64,000 bases of DNA, from contig CAZBRD010000005.1 of the NCBI GenBank assembly GCA_964494205.1, positions 247,997 to 311,996 on the forward strand, in the 5' to 3' direction. The translations under genes and the position numbers were made by a program. Positions 1 to 9,132 of this stretch are shown here, piece after piece; within the stretch, counting starts at the first letter, position 1; each line of letters starts with the position of its first letter. The stretch comes from JBBTCX01 sp964494205 (GTDB lineage: Bacteria; Planctomycetota; Phycisphaerae; UBA1845). A model generated the notes under the pieces. The model searched no databases, had not been told where the DNA came from, and worked only from the letters and a program-made list of their open reading frames with translations.

Positions 1-2
1 GC

Positions 3-866
3 CTCGCTGCCGGCCTGAAGATCGATGATTTCGCGCCGCGTCTCGCGTTTTTCTTCGCCGCTCACACTGACCTCTTCGAGGAAGTCGCCAAGTTCCGTGC
101 CGCCCGCCGACTCTACGCCAAAATCATGCGAACACGATTCGGCGCAAAGAACCCGCAATCCCTGATGCTCCGCTTCCACACACAAACGGGCGGCGTCACG
201 CTCACCGCACAGAAACCCGACAACAACGTGGTTCGCGTAACCTTGCAGGCACTCGCAGCCGTACTCGGCGGAACCCAGTCGCTGCACACGAATTCAAAGG
301 ACGAAGCACTCGCCCTGCCGACCGAGGAATCCGTCGCCATAGCCGTCGATACGCAGCACTTGATCGCGCAGGAATCCGGTGTCGCCAACACCATCGACCC
401 ACTCGGCGGAAGTTATTTTGTCGAAGCGCTCACCGATCGAATCGAAACAGAAGCCGAAAAGTACATCCATCAGATTGACGGGATGGGCGGCATGGTTCCA
501 GCCATCGAACGCGGCTGGGTACAGAGTCAGATCGAGCAGGCAGCCTATCGCTACAACCAATCCATCGAGCGAAAAGAGCGACTTATCGTCGGCATCAACG
601 CCTTCACGGCTGAAAGTGAACCGCGAATGCAGCTCTTTCGCATTTCGAAAGAAGCCCTGAAGCGACAGCTTTCACGCTTGCGACAAGTGCGCGACACTCG
701 AAACGAAAAACGTGTTCACGATGCGCTAGGCAATCTCGAATCTGCCGCTCGCGGCAAAGACAATCTGATGCCCTTGATCATCACAGCCGTGCGCGATCTC
801 GCGACCGTCGGCGAGATTTCTGCAACGCTGGCCAAAGTGTTCGGCGAATACCGTCCGACTTTTTGA
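3..866 (+). CDS. Methylmalonyl-CoA mutase large subunit, 5' end missing
   Basis: C-terminal part of an adenosylcobalamin-dependent mutase that interconverts methylmalonyl-CoA and succinyl-CoA in propionate/odd-chain metabolism. The frame is open from base 3, upstream of the first visible ATG at 126, so the gene begins outside the window. Seen: FHTQTGGVTLTAQ, the NNVVRVTLQALAAVLGGTQS region and TIDPLGGSYFVE, all typical of the (beta/alpha)8 substrate-binding barrel. The protein ends at ATLAKVFGEYRPTF with no B12-binding DxHxxG domain, so this is the split type whose cobalamin-binding subunit is a separate protein (family knowledge), not seen here. The epimerase gene follows 58 bases later, probably in the same transcript. 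Confidence 0.93.
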   Translation, partial: LAAGLKIDDFAPRLAFFFAAHTDLFEEVAKFRAARRLYAKIMRTRFGAKNPQSLMLRFHTQTGGVTLTAQKPDNNVVRVTLQALAAVLGGTQSLHTNSKDEALALPTEESVAIAVDTQHLIAQESGVANTIDPLGGSYFVEALTDRIETEAEKYIHQIDGMGGMVPAIERGWVQSQIEQAAYRYNQSIERKERLIVGINAFTAESEPRMQLFRISKEALKRQLSRLRQVRDTRNEKRVHDALGNLESAARGKDNLMPLIITAVRDLATVGEISATLAKVFGEYRPTF

Positions 867-874
867 GTTTCATT

Positions 875-900
875 GTAGGGTGGGTTCTCTGAACCCACCT
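875..900. repeat. Dispersed palindrome, family R1 (copy 1)
   Basis: GTGGGTTC-TCT-GAACCCAC perfect stem with a constant GTAG lead-in. Related copies with compensating stem changes (GGGTGC/GCACCC) lie at 18919-18944 and 22808-22833. All three are intergenic and close to a gene start or end. Confidence 0.8.
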
Positions 901-924
901 TCTTGATCAACCGAAAGCACGCTC

Positions 925-1350
925 ATGATCAACGCCACTGGAGTCCACCACATCGGCATCGCCGTCCATTCCATCGACGAGCAGCGGCCCTTCTACGAGC
1001 AGACACTCGGAGGTCGCTACGAAGGCACAGCCGAAGTCGCCGACCAATCGGTCAAGATCGCATTCTTCGCCTTCGGCCCGCCCGAACATCCGTGCCGCAT
1101 CGAACTACTTGAACCGACCAATCCGAATTCCGCTATCGCGAAGTTTCTCGAAAAACGCGGCCCAGGCCTGCACCACATCGCATTTGCCGTCACCGATATT
1201 GCAACACGCGTAAACGAACTAAAGGCCAGGGGATTTGCAATGATCGATGAGAATCCAAGGCGTGGAGCCCACGGAAACATGATCGCCTTTCTTCATCCCA
1301 AAGGCACTCACTCCGTGCTCACGGAACTTTGTGAACCTCGCAATCATTAG
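925..1350 (+). CDS. mce: Methylmalonyl-CoA epimerase
   Basis: 141-residue vicinal-oxygen-chelate (glyoxalase-fold) protein that epimerises (2S)- and (2R)-methylmalonyl-CoA, feeding the mutase just upstream. Seen: the N-terminal VHHIGIAVHSIDEQRPFYEQTLGG metal-binding half and the second half GPGLHHIAFAVTDI; His near residues 8 and 76, Glu in the PCRIELLEP strand and Glu in VLTELCEP fit the usual metal ligands. Length is normal for the family. The ATG at 925 is chosen because the protein then starts directly at the first VOC strand; the ATG at 903 is in another frame. Adjacency to the mutase strongly supports the call. Confidence 0.95.
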   Translation: MINATGVHHIGIAVHSIDEQRPFYEQTLGGRYEGTAEVADQSVKIAFFAFGPPEHPCRIELLEPTNPNSAIAKFLEKRGPGLHHIAFAVTDIATRVNELKARGFAMIDENPRRGAHGNMIAFLHPKGTHSVLTELCEPRNH

Positions 1351-1467
1351 AGCGAAAGTTGTGTCCCAAAAACGATTGAGTTTCAATGCAACTTTGGACA
1401 CAGCTTGCGATTGGTGGGTTCGAACGGAAATCGCGAGGAGGTCCGATTCGAACGTAAAAAGGAGAAC

Positions 1468-1491
1468 GGGATCGACACCCCCGTCGATCCC
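1468..1491 (-). terminator. Possible intrinsic terminator of the PEP-CTERM-like gene
   Basis: On the minus strand the stem CGGGATCGAC/GTCGATCCCG with a G-rich loop is followed by TTCTCCTTTTT. It lies about 60 bases downstream of the minus-strand stop at 1549. The U-run is interrupted, so confidence is moderate. Confidence 0.5.
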
Positions 1492-1548
1492 GATCCGTTA
1501 ACACAGCTTACGTTCTATTCGAATCTCGCCGAAAAACTCCGGCAAGCC

Positions 1549-2235
1549 TTAGGCTAGTTTCCTTCTTACAAAACCGAGCAACCCGAGGCCGACTCCACAG
1601 AGCACAACCGCATTCGGCACTGGAATCTGCGACGAAAACAACGCCACGTTATCAAACCAAAGGTTGCCCTTATTAAGCGTTGCCCCCGGTCCAAAGAACC
1701 GAAACTCAACAGTTTGATTCGGATCGACGGTCAAGTCGTTCAGATCCCACACCACGTTTCCAGTCCAAACGTCATCATGTAGATATTGCAGACTTCCACC
1801 AAGGGCAGTTCCCTGAGCCAAGTCAAAGAAGGTAGCTGACTGGAATGTCTGGAACCCGTCGGTACTGACCTGTATGAGACCCGACGTTGGCCCGAAGCGA
1901 GTTCGGCCGAAATCAAACGTCAGCGAATCGAGTTCAACCTCAAAGCCATCATGCGCGGTAAACGAAAACGCCGTATACGGAGCCCCCGTAATCGCGTTAA
2001 TTCGATTCCACGACCCGCTGTTAAAGATGTTTTCGCCTCGCGCAAATTGCATATCACCATTTCGCGTATACAGCGAAAACGCCCCCGCAACAGGCTGCGT
2101 GGTGACCGCGTTAAACTGATTGTCACCGGTTGGATTGCCGGTGTATTCATAAACACCAAGCAACTCAGCCGATGCACTCGCGCATGAAATCAGCAACCCG
2201 ACGATTGCGACTTGCGCAATTCTTACCCTAAACAT
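1549..2235 (-). CDS. Secreted protein with PEP-CTERM-like sorting tail
   Basis: 228-residue exported protein of unknown function. Seen: signal peptide MFRVRIAQVAIVGLLISCASASA, a beta-rich middle with a DNVALFS ending typical of planctomycete PEP-CTERM proteins, then VPNAVVLCGVGLGLLGF followed by RRKLA, i.e. short motif, hydrophobic helix and basic tail. The canonical VPEP is VPNA here, so processing by an exosortase (known for the family) is not certain. An AGAAGGGG ribosome-binding site lies just ahead of the ATG. Monocistronic between divergent or unrelated genes. Probably a surface or extracellular-matrix protein; no ligand can be assigned. Confidence 0.8.
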   Translation of the reverse strand: MFRVRIAQVAIVGLLISCASASAELLGVYEYTGNPTGDNQFNAVTTQPVAGAFSLYTRNGDMQFARGENIFNSGSWNRINAITGAPYTAFSFTAHDGFEVELDSLTFDFGRTRFGPTSGLIQVSTDGFQTFQSATFFDLAQGTALGGSLQYLHDDVWTGNVVWDLNDLTVDPNQTVEFRFFGPGATLNKGNLWFDNVALFSSQIPVPNAVVLCGVGLGLLGFVRRKLA

Positions 2236-2437
2236 TCTGTAACCCCTTCTATATTCCGAACCCGAGAAACCTTGAGGGCAAGTGTTAAGCTACTGTTTTT
2301 GCGAAATCGCGTCAATACGTTCAGGGACATTGAACGAAACGCTGTTACTTATCGGCCCAGTTATGCTTAACTTCCCTTAGCTAGGAATTCCTTGCAAAAA
2401 GTGAGGACGGCTAGCAACGTCCTATAATGTTAGCGTC

Positions 2438-3178
2438 CTAGAGCTGCTGAAGGCTCGAGCATCGCGATGAAATAGCACAAGCCGCGCATACCGCAACGGC
2501 TGCGGTTTCAATCCTCAGAACATTCGGCCCCAGCGAAACCCTGCGGAATCCATTTTCCACAAAGTTTGCAAGCTCGGGGTCACTCCAGCCCCCTTCCGGT
2601 CCAACGCAAGCAAGAGCACTAGCGTTTCTCGGCAGCGCTTCAAGCACGGGCGAAATGCCAGTGCTTAGGGGGTCGTGATGGCAGACTATTCCACAATCGA
2701 ATTCCCCTTTGCGCTTAACTACCTCATCGATTTTCATCGCAGGCAGAACCTGGGGAACGAAACTTCGCTGAGCCTGCTTCGCGGCTTCAATCGCCCTTCG
2801 CGCTAACTTCTCAACGCCCCCTTTGCCTGGCTTTGCCACGGCTCGTTCGGTAACCATTGGCCAAATCTCCGCGACACCGAGCTCGGTGCATTTCTCAATA
2901 AGAAATCCCTGACGCTGCGTTCGCGGCATCGCGACCGCCAGTGTCAACCGGATTGGAAGCTCGAACTCGCGGACTTCTATCGCCCGAACTTCTGCAGACA
3001 TGCCGCGCCGGGCCACACTTACAATGTTGGCAGAGGCTTGTCGCCCTTGGCCGTCAAACAAAACCACCCGATCCCCCGGGCGCAGCCGAAGCACGTCGCC
3101 GGCATGGTGCGCTTCCTGCTCGGGAACCTCTATGTTTCCTTCTGTCAACGCGGGACAATACAACCGTGGGATTCTCAT
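2438..3178 (-). CDS. rsmE: 16S rRNA m3U1498 methyltransferase RsmE
   Basis: 246-residue SPOUT-family methyltransferase that N3-methylates U1498 of 16S rRNA using S-adenosylmethionine. Seen: N-terminal PUA-like part (residues 1-70, HHAGDVLRLRPGDRVVLFDG), then the SPOUT domain with IEKCTELGVAEIWPM, CVGPEGGWSDPE and the trefoil-knot motif LGPNVLRIETAAV. Length matches the family. The C-terminus AISSRCSSLQQL is slightly unusual but in place. It stands alone on the minus strand. Confidence 0.95.
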   Translation of the reverse strand: MRIPRLYCPALTEGNIEVPEQEAHHAGDVLRLRPGDRVVLFDGQGRQASANIVSVARRGMSAEVRAIEVREFELPIRLTLAVAMPRTQRQGFLIEKCTELGVAEIWPMVTERAVAKPGKGGVEKLARRAIEAAKQAQRSFVPQVLPAMKIDEVVKRKGEFDCGIVCHHDPLSTGISPVLEALPRNASALACVGPEGGWSDPELANFVENGFRRVSLGPNVLRIETAAVAVCAACAISSRCSSLQQL

Positions 3179-3437
3179 TCTTTGTGATTATCGGGCCGGG
3201 CGAACGCCCCGCAACTTCGCGTTCTCCGAACACGCCCGCAAATGCAGCCTTGTACGAGCCGTTTAGATTCCCAGCCGAAAAATACGGGGACGCCGTCGCA
3301 ACCGAAACGTATAATTCCCGCGACGCCCTGACGATTCGTACCGTTCGTTATGTGCGGACATCAGATTGAATCGTGGTTATTTTCACGGCTTCAAAATGCG
3401 ACCCGCTCAAGGCCCGGCCTTTTCTTAGTGCCACCAT

Positions 3438-4190
3438 ATGTCACAAAACAGCCAAAACCCTCAGCCAGCGCCTGACGGTTCCGACTGGAACATCGCCAAG
3501 GAGAAAGAGCTCGACTCGCTCCTCGATCAGGCTTGTTCCTTGGCTGACCAACTCAAAACCGAGATTGGCAGTAACGACCCACAACACACCGTCGCCGGAT
3601 CGGATACCCCCTCGCACGATTCGATCGACGGGCCAGGCATCGACAGCCAGCTTGCGCAGATTGATGGGTTACTCAACAGCGCCAAGGCTGAAGTTGGAGT
3701 GGATACCACCGGTCCAAAACCGGCGACAGCAAAGCAACCGATCCCCGATTTCATGGCCGAGTTCACGCAAGACGCGCCGCCCGCTGCTTCAACCTCCGAA
3801 AAACAAAGCGATATTGAAACGGCCCGCACCACTCAATCTAGCGCGAGTGTTTCTGGCGGAAGTAGCGCCGCAGCCCCCACGGCCAACGTCGCGACCGCAA
3901 CCGCCGAGGAAGATCTTGAAGATGATCTCCTTGCCCTTTCCGCGAGCACGCCGCGATCGCCCAAACCTACATCGGCAGCGCCCGCGCCCGAAGATTCACC
4001 ACCTAAACTCAAATCACCGAAAACGGTCGGATGTTTGCTTTCGGGCCTGCTGAGTCCGCTCATTTTCATATTGACCCTTATGAACAAACCCTTCGATCGC
4101 ATCAGCGCGCGAGTGCGTGTCGTCGTGGGTTACGCCGCTATCGTCATGCTGCTCGCAGCCGTCATTGTCTTCGCAATTACCCTCGTCTAA
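3438..4190 (+). CDS. Uncharacterised Ala/Pro/acid-rich protein with C-terminal membrane segments
   Basis: 250 residues, not a recognised family. Residues 1-190 are low-complexity and probably disordered (Q, S, A, P, D/E rich, with short Glu/Asp runs such as EEDLEDDLL). Two hydrophobic stretches follow: LLSGLLSPLIFILTLM (about 200-215) and VVVGYAAIVMLLAAVIVFAITLV at the very C-terminus, suggesting a tail-anchored cytoplasmic or periplasmic tether. An overlapping frame (3373-4053) gives an Arg/Pro-rich product with no domain and is taken as a shadow. The yidD gene starts 28 bases after the stop, so the two are probably co-transcribed; a membrane-biogenesis role is only inference. Confidence 0.72.
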   Translation: MSQNSQNPQPAPDGSDWNIAKEKELDSLLDQACSLADQLKTEIGSNDPQHTVAGSDTPSHDSIDGPGIDSQLAQIDGLLNSAKAEVGVDTTGPKPATAKQPIPDFMAEFTQDAPPAASTSEKQSDIETARTTQSSASVSGGSSAAAPTANVATATAEEDLEDDLLALSASTPRSPKPTSAAPAPEDSPPKLKSPKTVGCLLSGLLSPLIFILTLMNKPFDRISARVRVVVGYAAIVMLLAAVIVFAITLV

Positions 4191-4218
4191 ACTCATCTGG
4201 ATTGATGAGAGGATTCAC

Positions 4219-4485
4219 TTGAGCCGAATCACACGGTTTTTCATTATCTTCCTGATCCATGCTTACCAGGGAATGATCCGGCCATTCTTGGTTGGCCAAT
4301 GCAAGTTTCACCCGACGTGCAGCGAGTACGCTATTGAAGCCGTTGGCAAACACGGAGTGCTGCGCGGTGGCATGCTAGCGGTACGACGATTGCTCCGCTG
4401 CCACCCCTTCAAACGCGGGGGAATCGACCTTGTTCCCGATGGAGCTCACGAAGTCGAACGTCGCAATTTGAATCACGTTCACTAG
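4219..4485 (+). CDS. yidD: Membrane protein insertion efficiency factor YidD
   Basis: 88-residue small protein that assists YidC-dependent membrane insertion (family knowledge). Seen: N-terminal hydrophobic RFFIIFLIHAYQGMIRPFL, then CKFHPTCSEYAIEAVGKHG and LLRCHPFKRGGIDLVPD, the diagnostic YidD core. I choose the TTG at 4219 because AGAGGA lies six bases upstream and the product starts as in other YidDs; the longer frame from GTG 4117 would overlap the previous gene and add 34 atypical residues. rnpA and yidC, the usual neighbours, are absent here. Confidence 0.93.
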   Translation: MSRITRFFIIFLIHAYQGMIRPFLVGQCKFHPTCSEYAIEAVGKHGVLRGGMLAVRRLLRCHPFKRGGIDLVPDGAHEVERRNLNHVH

Positions 4486-4622
4486 GAGTGGACGGCGCCA
4501 TTTCTGCCGATGAACTTCCCGGGTACACCACGCGGTACGATTAGGAATTGCTAACATAATTCGCTTAGGCAAGGCAACCGGCTTGCATAGAATGGATCGA
4601 GGCTGTATCCGACATACACAAC

Positions 4623-6365
4623 ATGAGCGCCACGCAGCCCACACAACGTAAGCTCAGCGCTGCCGCTACGGATACGGCGGTTCAAGCGTCGTATCAGCCA
4701 ACCGGTGCCCCATCGAGTCCCCAGGTTGTGATGTCAAACGATCCGGCCTTCTCATCAAACCTGCCCGGCGCGTCGCTGTACTCCACGTTTCTCAAGACCC
4801 TTCGCCCGCGGCTCGTTCGATTGCTGGAGCCGATTCCCTGGATTCCCGTGGACCGTGACGACGCGCATGGCGGTTTTGCAGATGCACGACACATCTGGAA
4901 GTTTGTTTCCGCGGCTGCCGCCCTCGGTCTTGCTATTGAGGAGTTTGATGATGAACCGTATCGCCTGCAATTGGCCCAGCTGGTGCGCTCGTCGCTGGTC
5001 CGCTGGCAATACTCACTTCGCGGCGACGGTGTCCCGCTCGATCGTCGACATCGCCTCGACCCCTGGCATGCGAGTACTTGCTCAAGCGTCGTGCTCCTGC
5101 TCTCGGAATCCAGCGAGTTTCAGAGCGATTCTCTTCTGACTGACATCGCGCTCCACGTCCGGTGGCTATCGCGCCGACCCTATCTCGCCTCGTGGAAGGA
5201 AGCCGCGTTCATCACCGCCATGGCCGACACATCGCTACTCTTACGCGACAACGAGTTCGCAGATGACGCGCGCAATCGCCTCAGGCGATTCATCAAAATG
5301 CAAACCACGGAAGGTTGGTTCCCCGAAAACGGCGGCCCCGATTTCGGTTTCCTATCGCTCGTCATCGATTCTTTGTCACGACTCTTGCACGTTCACCATT
5401 GGGAGGAAGTCACCGAGCCGCTCGATCGCGCTACGCGCTGGCTTTGTAATTTCATCGTGGATTCGTCGATACCCGGCGGTGCAGTTTGTTCTCGCGGGAC
5501 TCATTTCATAAGCCCGTGCGGCCTCGAATCAATGGCGACACATTCGCAAGACGTCGCTCGCGCCCTGTTGCATGTGCGAACGCGAATCGAAAAGTGCTCA
5601 AACCCCAGGACGCGTTCACTCTCCGACGACATGGTATCGCTTTTAGCCGTTCGACTTGCGCTCACGCTGAATAGAAGTTCGCACCAAACCGACACAACGA
5701 CCGAGAGCAGTACCCCGATGAATGTGCCGGCTTCGCGACCAGAATCACCCGCCAGCGGCCTTTGGACCAAAGAAACAAGCAGCTACCGCGCCATCGTAAA
5801 TCTCAAACAGGGCGCTGCTTTTCAGATTATCTGGCGCTCATCCGCCTCTGAACTGCATGATTCGGGCGTCGCTGTCATTTTCTCGGATTCTGTCCGCGTC
5901 AGCGGACGTTGGTCGGGGCACACGCACACCGAGGCCATGGAATCGCTGGTAAGCGCCAGCGGTCCGTTTCACCACCCTCGGCTATTGATCGAACCGGACC
6001 GATTTCCGATCACGTTGAGGCTGGCACGCTGGTTCCGCAGCCTGAAAACAAATCAACCGACAACACCTGTGGTACCAGCACTGCCGAAAAGACTTGGAAT
6101 TCGCTACGCCCTAGGCCACTTCAAACGCGAGCTCACGTTCCACGACGATTCCATCGAAATCCGCGATCTCGTCGAAACAATCCGACCCAGCGTAGCCATT
6201 ATCTGCCAGCTACCCTTTGCCGGTGAACCATCGCCCTTCCGCATGCCCACCGACGATCACAGCTATCAACAACCGCTTTACTTCGACGGCGGCCAGAAAG
6301 TTGAACTCCGTCGCACATACCGCCGCGGTCAACTAATCGAGTGCACACGCACGTTGCTCAAGTAG
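4623..6365 (+). CDS. Uncharacterised protein with predicted alpha/alpha-toroid and beta-sandwich layout
   Basis: 580 residues, no signal peptide. Residues about 50-330 are helical with repeated aromatic/Gly turns (TTEGWFPENGGPDFGFLSLV, HWEEVTEPLDRATRWLC) resembling the alpha/alpha toroid of terpenoid-cyclase/heparinase-like enzymes; residues about 370-580 are strand-rich, with HFKRELTFHDDSIEIRDLVE. That order is seen in polysaccharide lyases of the heparinase-II type, but no catalytic Tyr/His signature can be assigned with confidence. The N-terminal 45 residues are Ser/Thr/Ala-rich. It stands between yidD and a convergent PQQ protein; an exopolysaccharide-related role is speculation. Confidence 0.7.
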   Translation: MSATQPTQRKLSAAATDTAVQASYQPTGAPSSPQVVMSNDPAFSSNLPGASLYSTFLKTLRPRLVRLLEPIPWIPVDRDDAHGGFADARHIWKFVSAAAALGLAIEEFDDEPYRLQLAQLVRSSLVRWQYSLRGDGVPLDRRHRLDPWHASTCSSVVLLLSESSEFQSDSLLTDIALHVRWLSRRPYLASWKEAAFITAMADTSLLLRDNEFADDARNRLRRFIKMQTTEGWFPENGGPDFGFLSLVIDSLSRLLHVHHWEEVTEPLDRATRWLCNFIVDSSIPGGAVCSRGTHFISPCGLESMATHSQDVARALLHVRTRIEKCSNPRTRSLSDDMVSLLAVRLALTLNRSSHQTDTTTESSTPMNVPASRPESPASGLWTKETSSYRAIVNLKQGAAFQIIWRSSASELHDSGVAVIFSDSVRVSGRWSGHTHTEAMESLVSASGPFHHPRLLIEPDRFPITLRLARWFRSLKTNQPTTPVVPALPKRLGIRYALGHFKRELTFHDDSIEIRDLVETIRPSVAIICQLPFAGEPSPFRMPTDDHSYQQPLYFDGGQKVELRRTYRRGQLIECTRTLLK

Positions 6366-6460
6366 TTCCACTGAACACAGGGCGAATGACGATGTTGCCC
6401 ATGCGAATCCCAGTATTTGAAGGCGGGCTGCCAAGTCTTGTCACGTAGTGACAGCGCGAG

Positions 6461-6486
6461 AATAGCCCAGCCATTCATGGCTGGGT
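6461..6486. repeat. Palindrome in the 6366-6566 gap
   Basis: CCCAGCCAT-TC-ATGGCTGGG is a perfect 9-bp stem within the convergent gap between the two neighbouring genes. It has no T-run, so it is a REP-like hairpin rather than a canonical terminator. Confidence 0.6.
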
Positions 6487-6566
6487 AATGCATTAATATG
6501 CGAACCGAAGTGCCGTAGGCACGACTGATCGATTTCAAAAAACGCCGTTACTTAATTGTGCGTGTA

Positions 6567-8060
6567 TTACTTCCCTACACACACCACGTGCCTTTGCGTG
6601 CGGAAGAAAATGTTTCCCTGCGAAATCGCAGGGCTCGCCATGCAAAACTCATTCAACGGATTCTTTGAAATAACTTCAAACTTCGGTCCGGCCTTCACGA
6701 CGAAGACATCACCCTCTTCGCTCGTGTAAAACAACTTGCCATCACCCGCCACACTTGAAGCCGTAAAACCCGTTGTACCCTCGCCGACTCGCTCCTTGTA
6801 TACCTGCTTTCCGGACTTCGCCTCAATGCATGTCAGCACGCCATTGTCGCGACATGAATAAAGGTAGTCACCGTATACCATCGGCGTCTGCATGTAGTTC
6901 CCCGCTTTGGGATCGAACCATGCAAGGTGCTCACTTGCGACCGGTCCGCCCGGTGTCGGCAATGTCCCGCGCGCAGATGTCTTGACCGCATAAATCGGCG
7001 ACATGAACCCGTGCGCGTTCGTAATATACGCCACGCCGTCTTTCACCACGGGCGTCGGAACCGGAATGTCACCGCCCCCGACCAGCTTCCAAAGTTCCTT
7101 GCCATCCGCGAAATCGTAACCACCGATGTGCTTGTATCCGTTTAGAATAATCTGCGTCTGAGCACCCTCACGAACAATCGTCGGCGTGCTCCACGTCGGC
7201 ACTTCATCGCGCGCAGTTCGCCAAATCTCTTTGCCGTCGTTCACATCGAGCGCCGCCACGAACGAACCCTTCTGCACGTCGCATTGAACGACCACTCGAC
7301 CTTCATGAATGATGGGCGAACTGGCGAACCCCCATTGCGCATCCGGAATCATATAAAAGCCGGAATCCAACATCCCGAGGTCTTTCTTCCACAGCAGCTT
7401 TCCGCTCATGTCGAAACAGTAGAGTCCCTCAGATCCGAAAAACGCAACGACATGTTTGCCATCCGTCGCAGCCGTCGAGTTCGCATGGCTCGACTTCGCA
7501 TGGCGCTTTACCTTCGGCACACCCTTGTAGGCTTCCTGATCCCAGAGAACTTTTCCCGTTTTTCGATCGAGAGAAATCAATCGCCAACTCTGCGGCACGT
7601 CCTCCTTGATCGCCGCGATGTCTCCGTACAACCCGACTTTCAACTCCTCATCGGCGCCTTCGCGCACAGCCGTCGTGACAAAAACCTGATCTTCCCAAAT
7701 CACCGGACTCGACAGCCCCAACCCCGGCAACTTGGTTTTCCATTTCAGGTTCTCGGATTTCTCAACGTTCCACTTTTCCGGCAACGGTGTCCCATCTGCA
7801 ATTCCTTGCGCATCGGGTCCACGAAAGCTCGGCCAATTGTTGTCACCCCCGAGTACTATGCCATTGCAACAGACTACACCGATGAAAGCGATCAGACAGA
7901 ACCGCGACCGCAAGGGAGCGGCCCCCGACCGGGTGGCACGGTCAAGCCGCAGCTTGGCCGTGGCGAGTGTCGAAACCAACTCGCATTTCGTGTCCGAAAT
8001 ATTCCAATTCTGTCTCATGAGCTGTCCCTCGTGCGACTTTCGATTTTTCATGGGTGTCAT
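6567..8060 (-). CDS. Secreted PQQ-like beta-propeller protein (BamB-like repeats)
   Basis: 497 residues in the longest frame. The mature part starts at NNWPSFRGPDAQGIADG, the signature opening of planctomycete PQQ-like repeat proteins, and continues through propeller blades (GLSSPVIWEDQVFVTTAVREG, ISLDRKTGKVLWDQEAY, ALDVNDGKEIWRTA, CIEAKSGKQVYKERVG). A signal peptide (CLIAFIGVVCCNGIVLGG) ends near residue 72, so about 45 residues precede it. That extension contains TAKLRLDRAT (residues 34-43), encoded by dispersed repeat R2, and further residues from repeat R4. The true start could be Met15 or later. Probably a periplasmic scaffold or sensor; no quinoprotein catalytic residues were identified. 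Confidence 0.88.
   Translation of the reverse strand: MTPMKNRKSHEGQLMRQNWNISDTKCELVSTLATAKLRLDRATRSGAAPLRSRFCLIAFIGVVCCNGIVLGGDNNWPSFRGPDAQGIADGTPLPEKWNVEKSENLKWKTKLPGLGLSSPVIWEDQVFVTTAVREGADEELKVGLYGDIAAIKEDVPQSWRLISLDRKTGKVLWDQEAYKGVPKVKRHAKSSHANSTAATDGKHVVAFFGSEGLYCFDMSGKLLWKKDLGMLDSGFYMIPDAQWGFASSPIIHEGRVVVQCDVQKGSFVAALDVNDGKEIWRTARDEVPTWSTPTIVREGAQTQIILNGYKHIGGYDFADGKELWKLVGGGDIPVPTPVVKDGVAYITNAHGFMSPIYAVKTSARGTLPTPGGPVASEHLAWFDPKAGNYMQTPMVYGDYLYSCRDNGVLTCIEAKSGKQVYKERVGEGTTGFTASSVAGDGKLFYTSEEGDVFVVKAGPKFEVISKNPLNEFCMASPAISQGNIFFRTQRHVVCVGK
7897..7963. repeat. Adjacent R4 and R2 dispersed repeats inside a coding N-terminus
   Basis: R4 (AGAACCGCGACCGCAAGGGA core, 7897-7925) is directly followed by R2 (GGTGGCACGGTCAAGCCGCA core, 7931-7963). 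Both lie in the 5' coding part of the PQQ-like gene, in frame, just ahead of its signal peptide. Confidence 0.85.
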
Positions 8061-8097
8061 TCCGCCAAAAAGTGCATCACCATTTACGTCGGATCAA

Positions 8098-9084
8098 TTA
8101 CGATTCATATCCCTTCGGATGCGTCCGATGCCAATTCCACGCCGTCTCCAGCGTGCTCCTAATATCCATGTACTTCGGCTTCCAACCCAGCTCTTTGCGA
8201 ATCTTTGCGGGATCGGCGTAAAGCTCCGGTGGATCGCCTTCTCGTCGCGGTGACTCGACCGCCGGAATCGCATGTCCCGTCACAGATCGAGCCACGTCGA
8301 TCAACTCTTTCACGCTGACACCTTCCCCGGTGCCGACGTTGTAATATCGAAACAACCCTTCCGGCTGTGTCTCGATCGCAATGCGATGCACCTCGGCCAG
8401 ATCTTCGACATGGATGTAATCGCGAATACACGTCCCATCTCGCGTCGGATAATCCGTCCCGAATACCTTGATATCCTTTCGTTGCCCCAGCGCAACTTGC
8501 AGCACGAGCGGAATCAAGTGCGACTCAGGATCGTGATCCTCGCCAATCGATCCATCTGCCGAAGCTCCGGAAGCATTGAAATAGCGCAACGCCGTCGCAC
8601 CCAATCCCCACGCCGGCGCACTGTCGCGCATGGCCCACTCCATCGCCAGCTTCGTGTGTCCGTAGGGGTTGATCGGATTCTGCGGCATGTCCTCGGTGAT
8701 GGGCATTCGCGGCGGCACGCCATACGTCGCACACGTCGAACTGAACACCATTCGCTTCACGCCGTGCCGTTGCATCGACTCCAGCAACGACACGCTGTGA
8801 ACCACATTATTTCGAAAGTACTTCAGCGGCTCGCGAACCGATTCATTTACCTCGAGCGAAGCCGCAAAGTGCATAACTCCGTCAAATTTCCCTTCAGCAA
8901 GAATTCGATCCACATACGAAGTGTCGCCGATGTCGCCGACAATGAACGTCGCCCGCTTATCCACGGCCACCCTATGCCCGTTCGACAAATTATCGAGCAC
9001 CGTCACAGTGTGCTTCGCATCACACAGCGCCCGCACACAGTGACTGCCCACATACCCCGCCCCGCCCGTAACAAAGATTTTCAT
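8098..9084 (-). CDS. galE: UDP-glucose 4-epimerase
   Basis: 328-residue extended short-chain dehydrogenase that interconverts UDP-glucose and UDP-galactose. Seen: NAD-binding MKIFVTGGAGYVGSH, LDNLSNG, DIGD, the FAASLEV motif, catalytic Ser/Thr region VFSSTCATYG and the YGHTK catalytic YxxxK. RYFNASGA and RDYIHVEDLA are diagnostic of GalE. Length is normal. It lies 37 bases upstream of the PQQ-like gene on the same strand, but a shared function is not evident. Confidence 0.96.
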   Translation of the reverse strand: MKIFVTGGAGYVGSHCVRALCDAKHTVTVLDNLSNGHRVAVDKRATFIVGDIGDTSYVDRILAEGKFDGVMHFAASLEVNESVREPLKYFRNNVVHSVSLLESMQRHGVKRMVFSSTCATYGVPPRMPITEDMPQNPINPYGHTKLAMEWAMRDSAPAWGLGATALRYFNASGASADGSIGEDHDPESHLIPLVLQVALGQRKDIKVFGTDYPTRDGTCIRDYIHVEDLAEVHRIAIETQPEGLFRYYNVGTGEGVSVKELIDVARSVTGHAIPAVESPRREGDPPELYADPAKIRKELGWKPKYMDIRSTLETAWNWHRTHPKGYES

Positions 9085-9132
9085 GCTTGCTCACCAACAG
9101 CGCCAAGCTGATTCGATGGCTTACACCCATCA

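Noticed and set aside
3373..4053. Plus-strand 226-codon frame overlapping the 3438 gene
   Set aside because: Arg/Pro/Ser-rich with no structure; the 3438 frame has coherent C-terminal membrane helices.
4117..4218. Upstream GTG start for YidD
   Set aside because: It would overlap the previous gene and add 34 residues foreign to the family; TTG 4219 has AGAGGA upstream.
8272..9111. Plus-strand 279-codon frame antisense to galE
   Set aside because: A shadow of a well-conserved gene; His/Arg-rich without domains.
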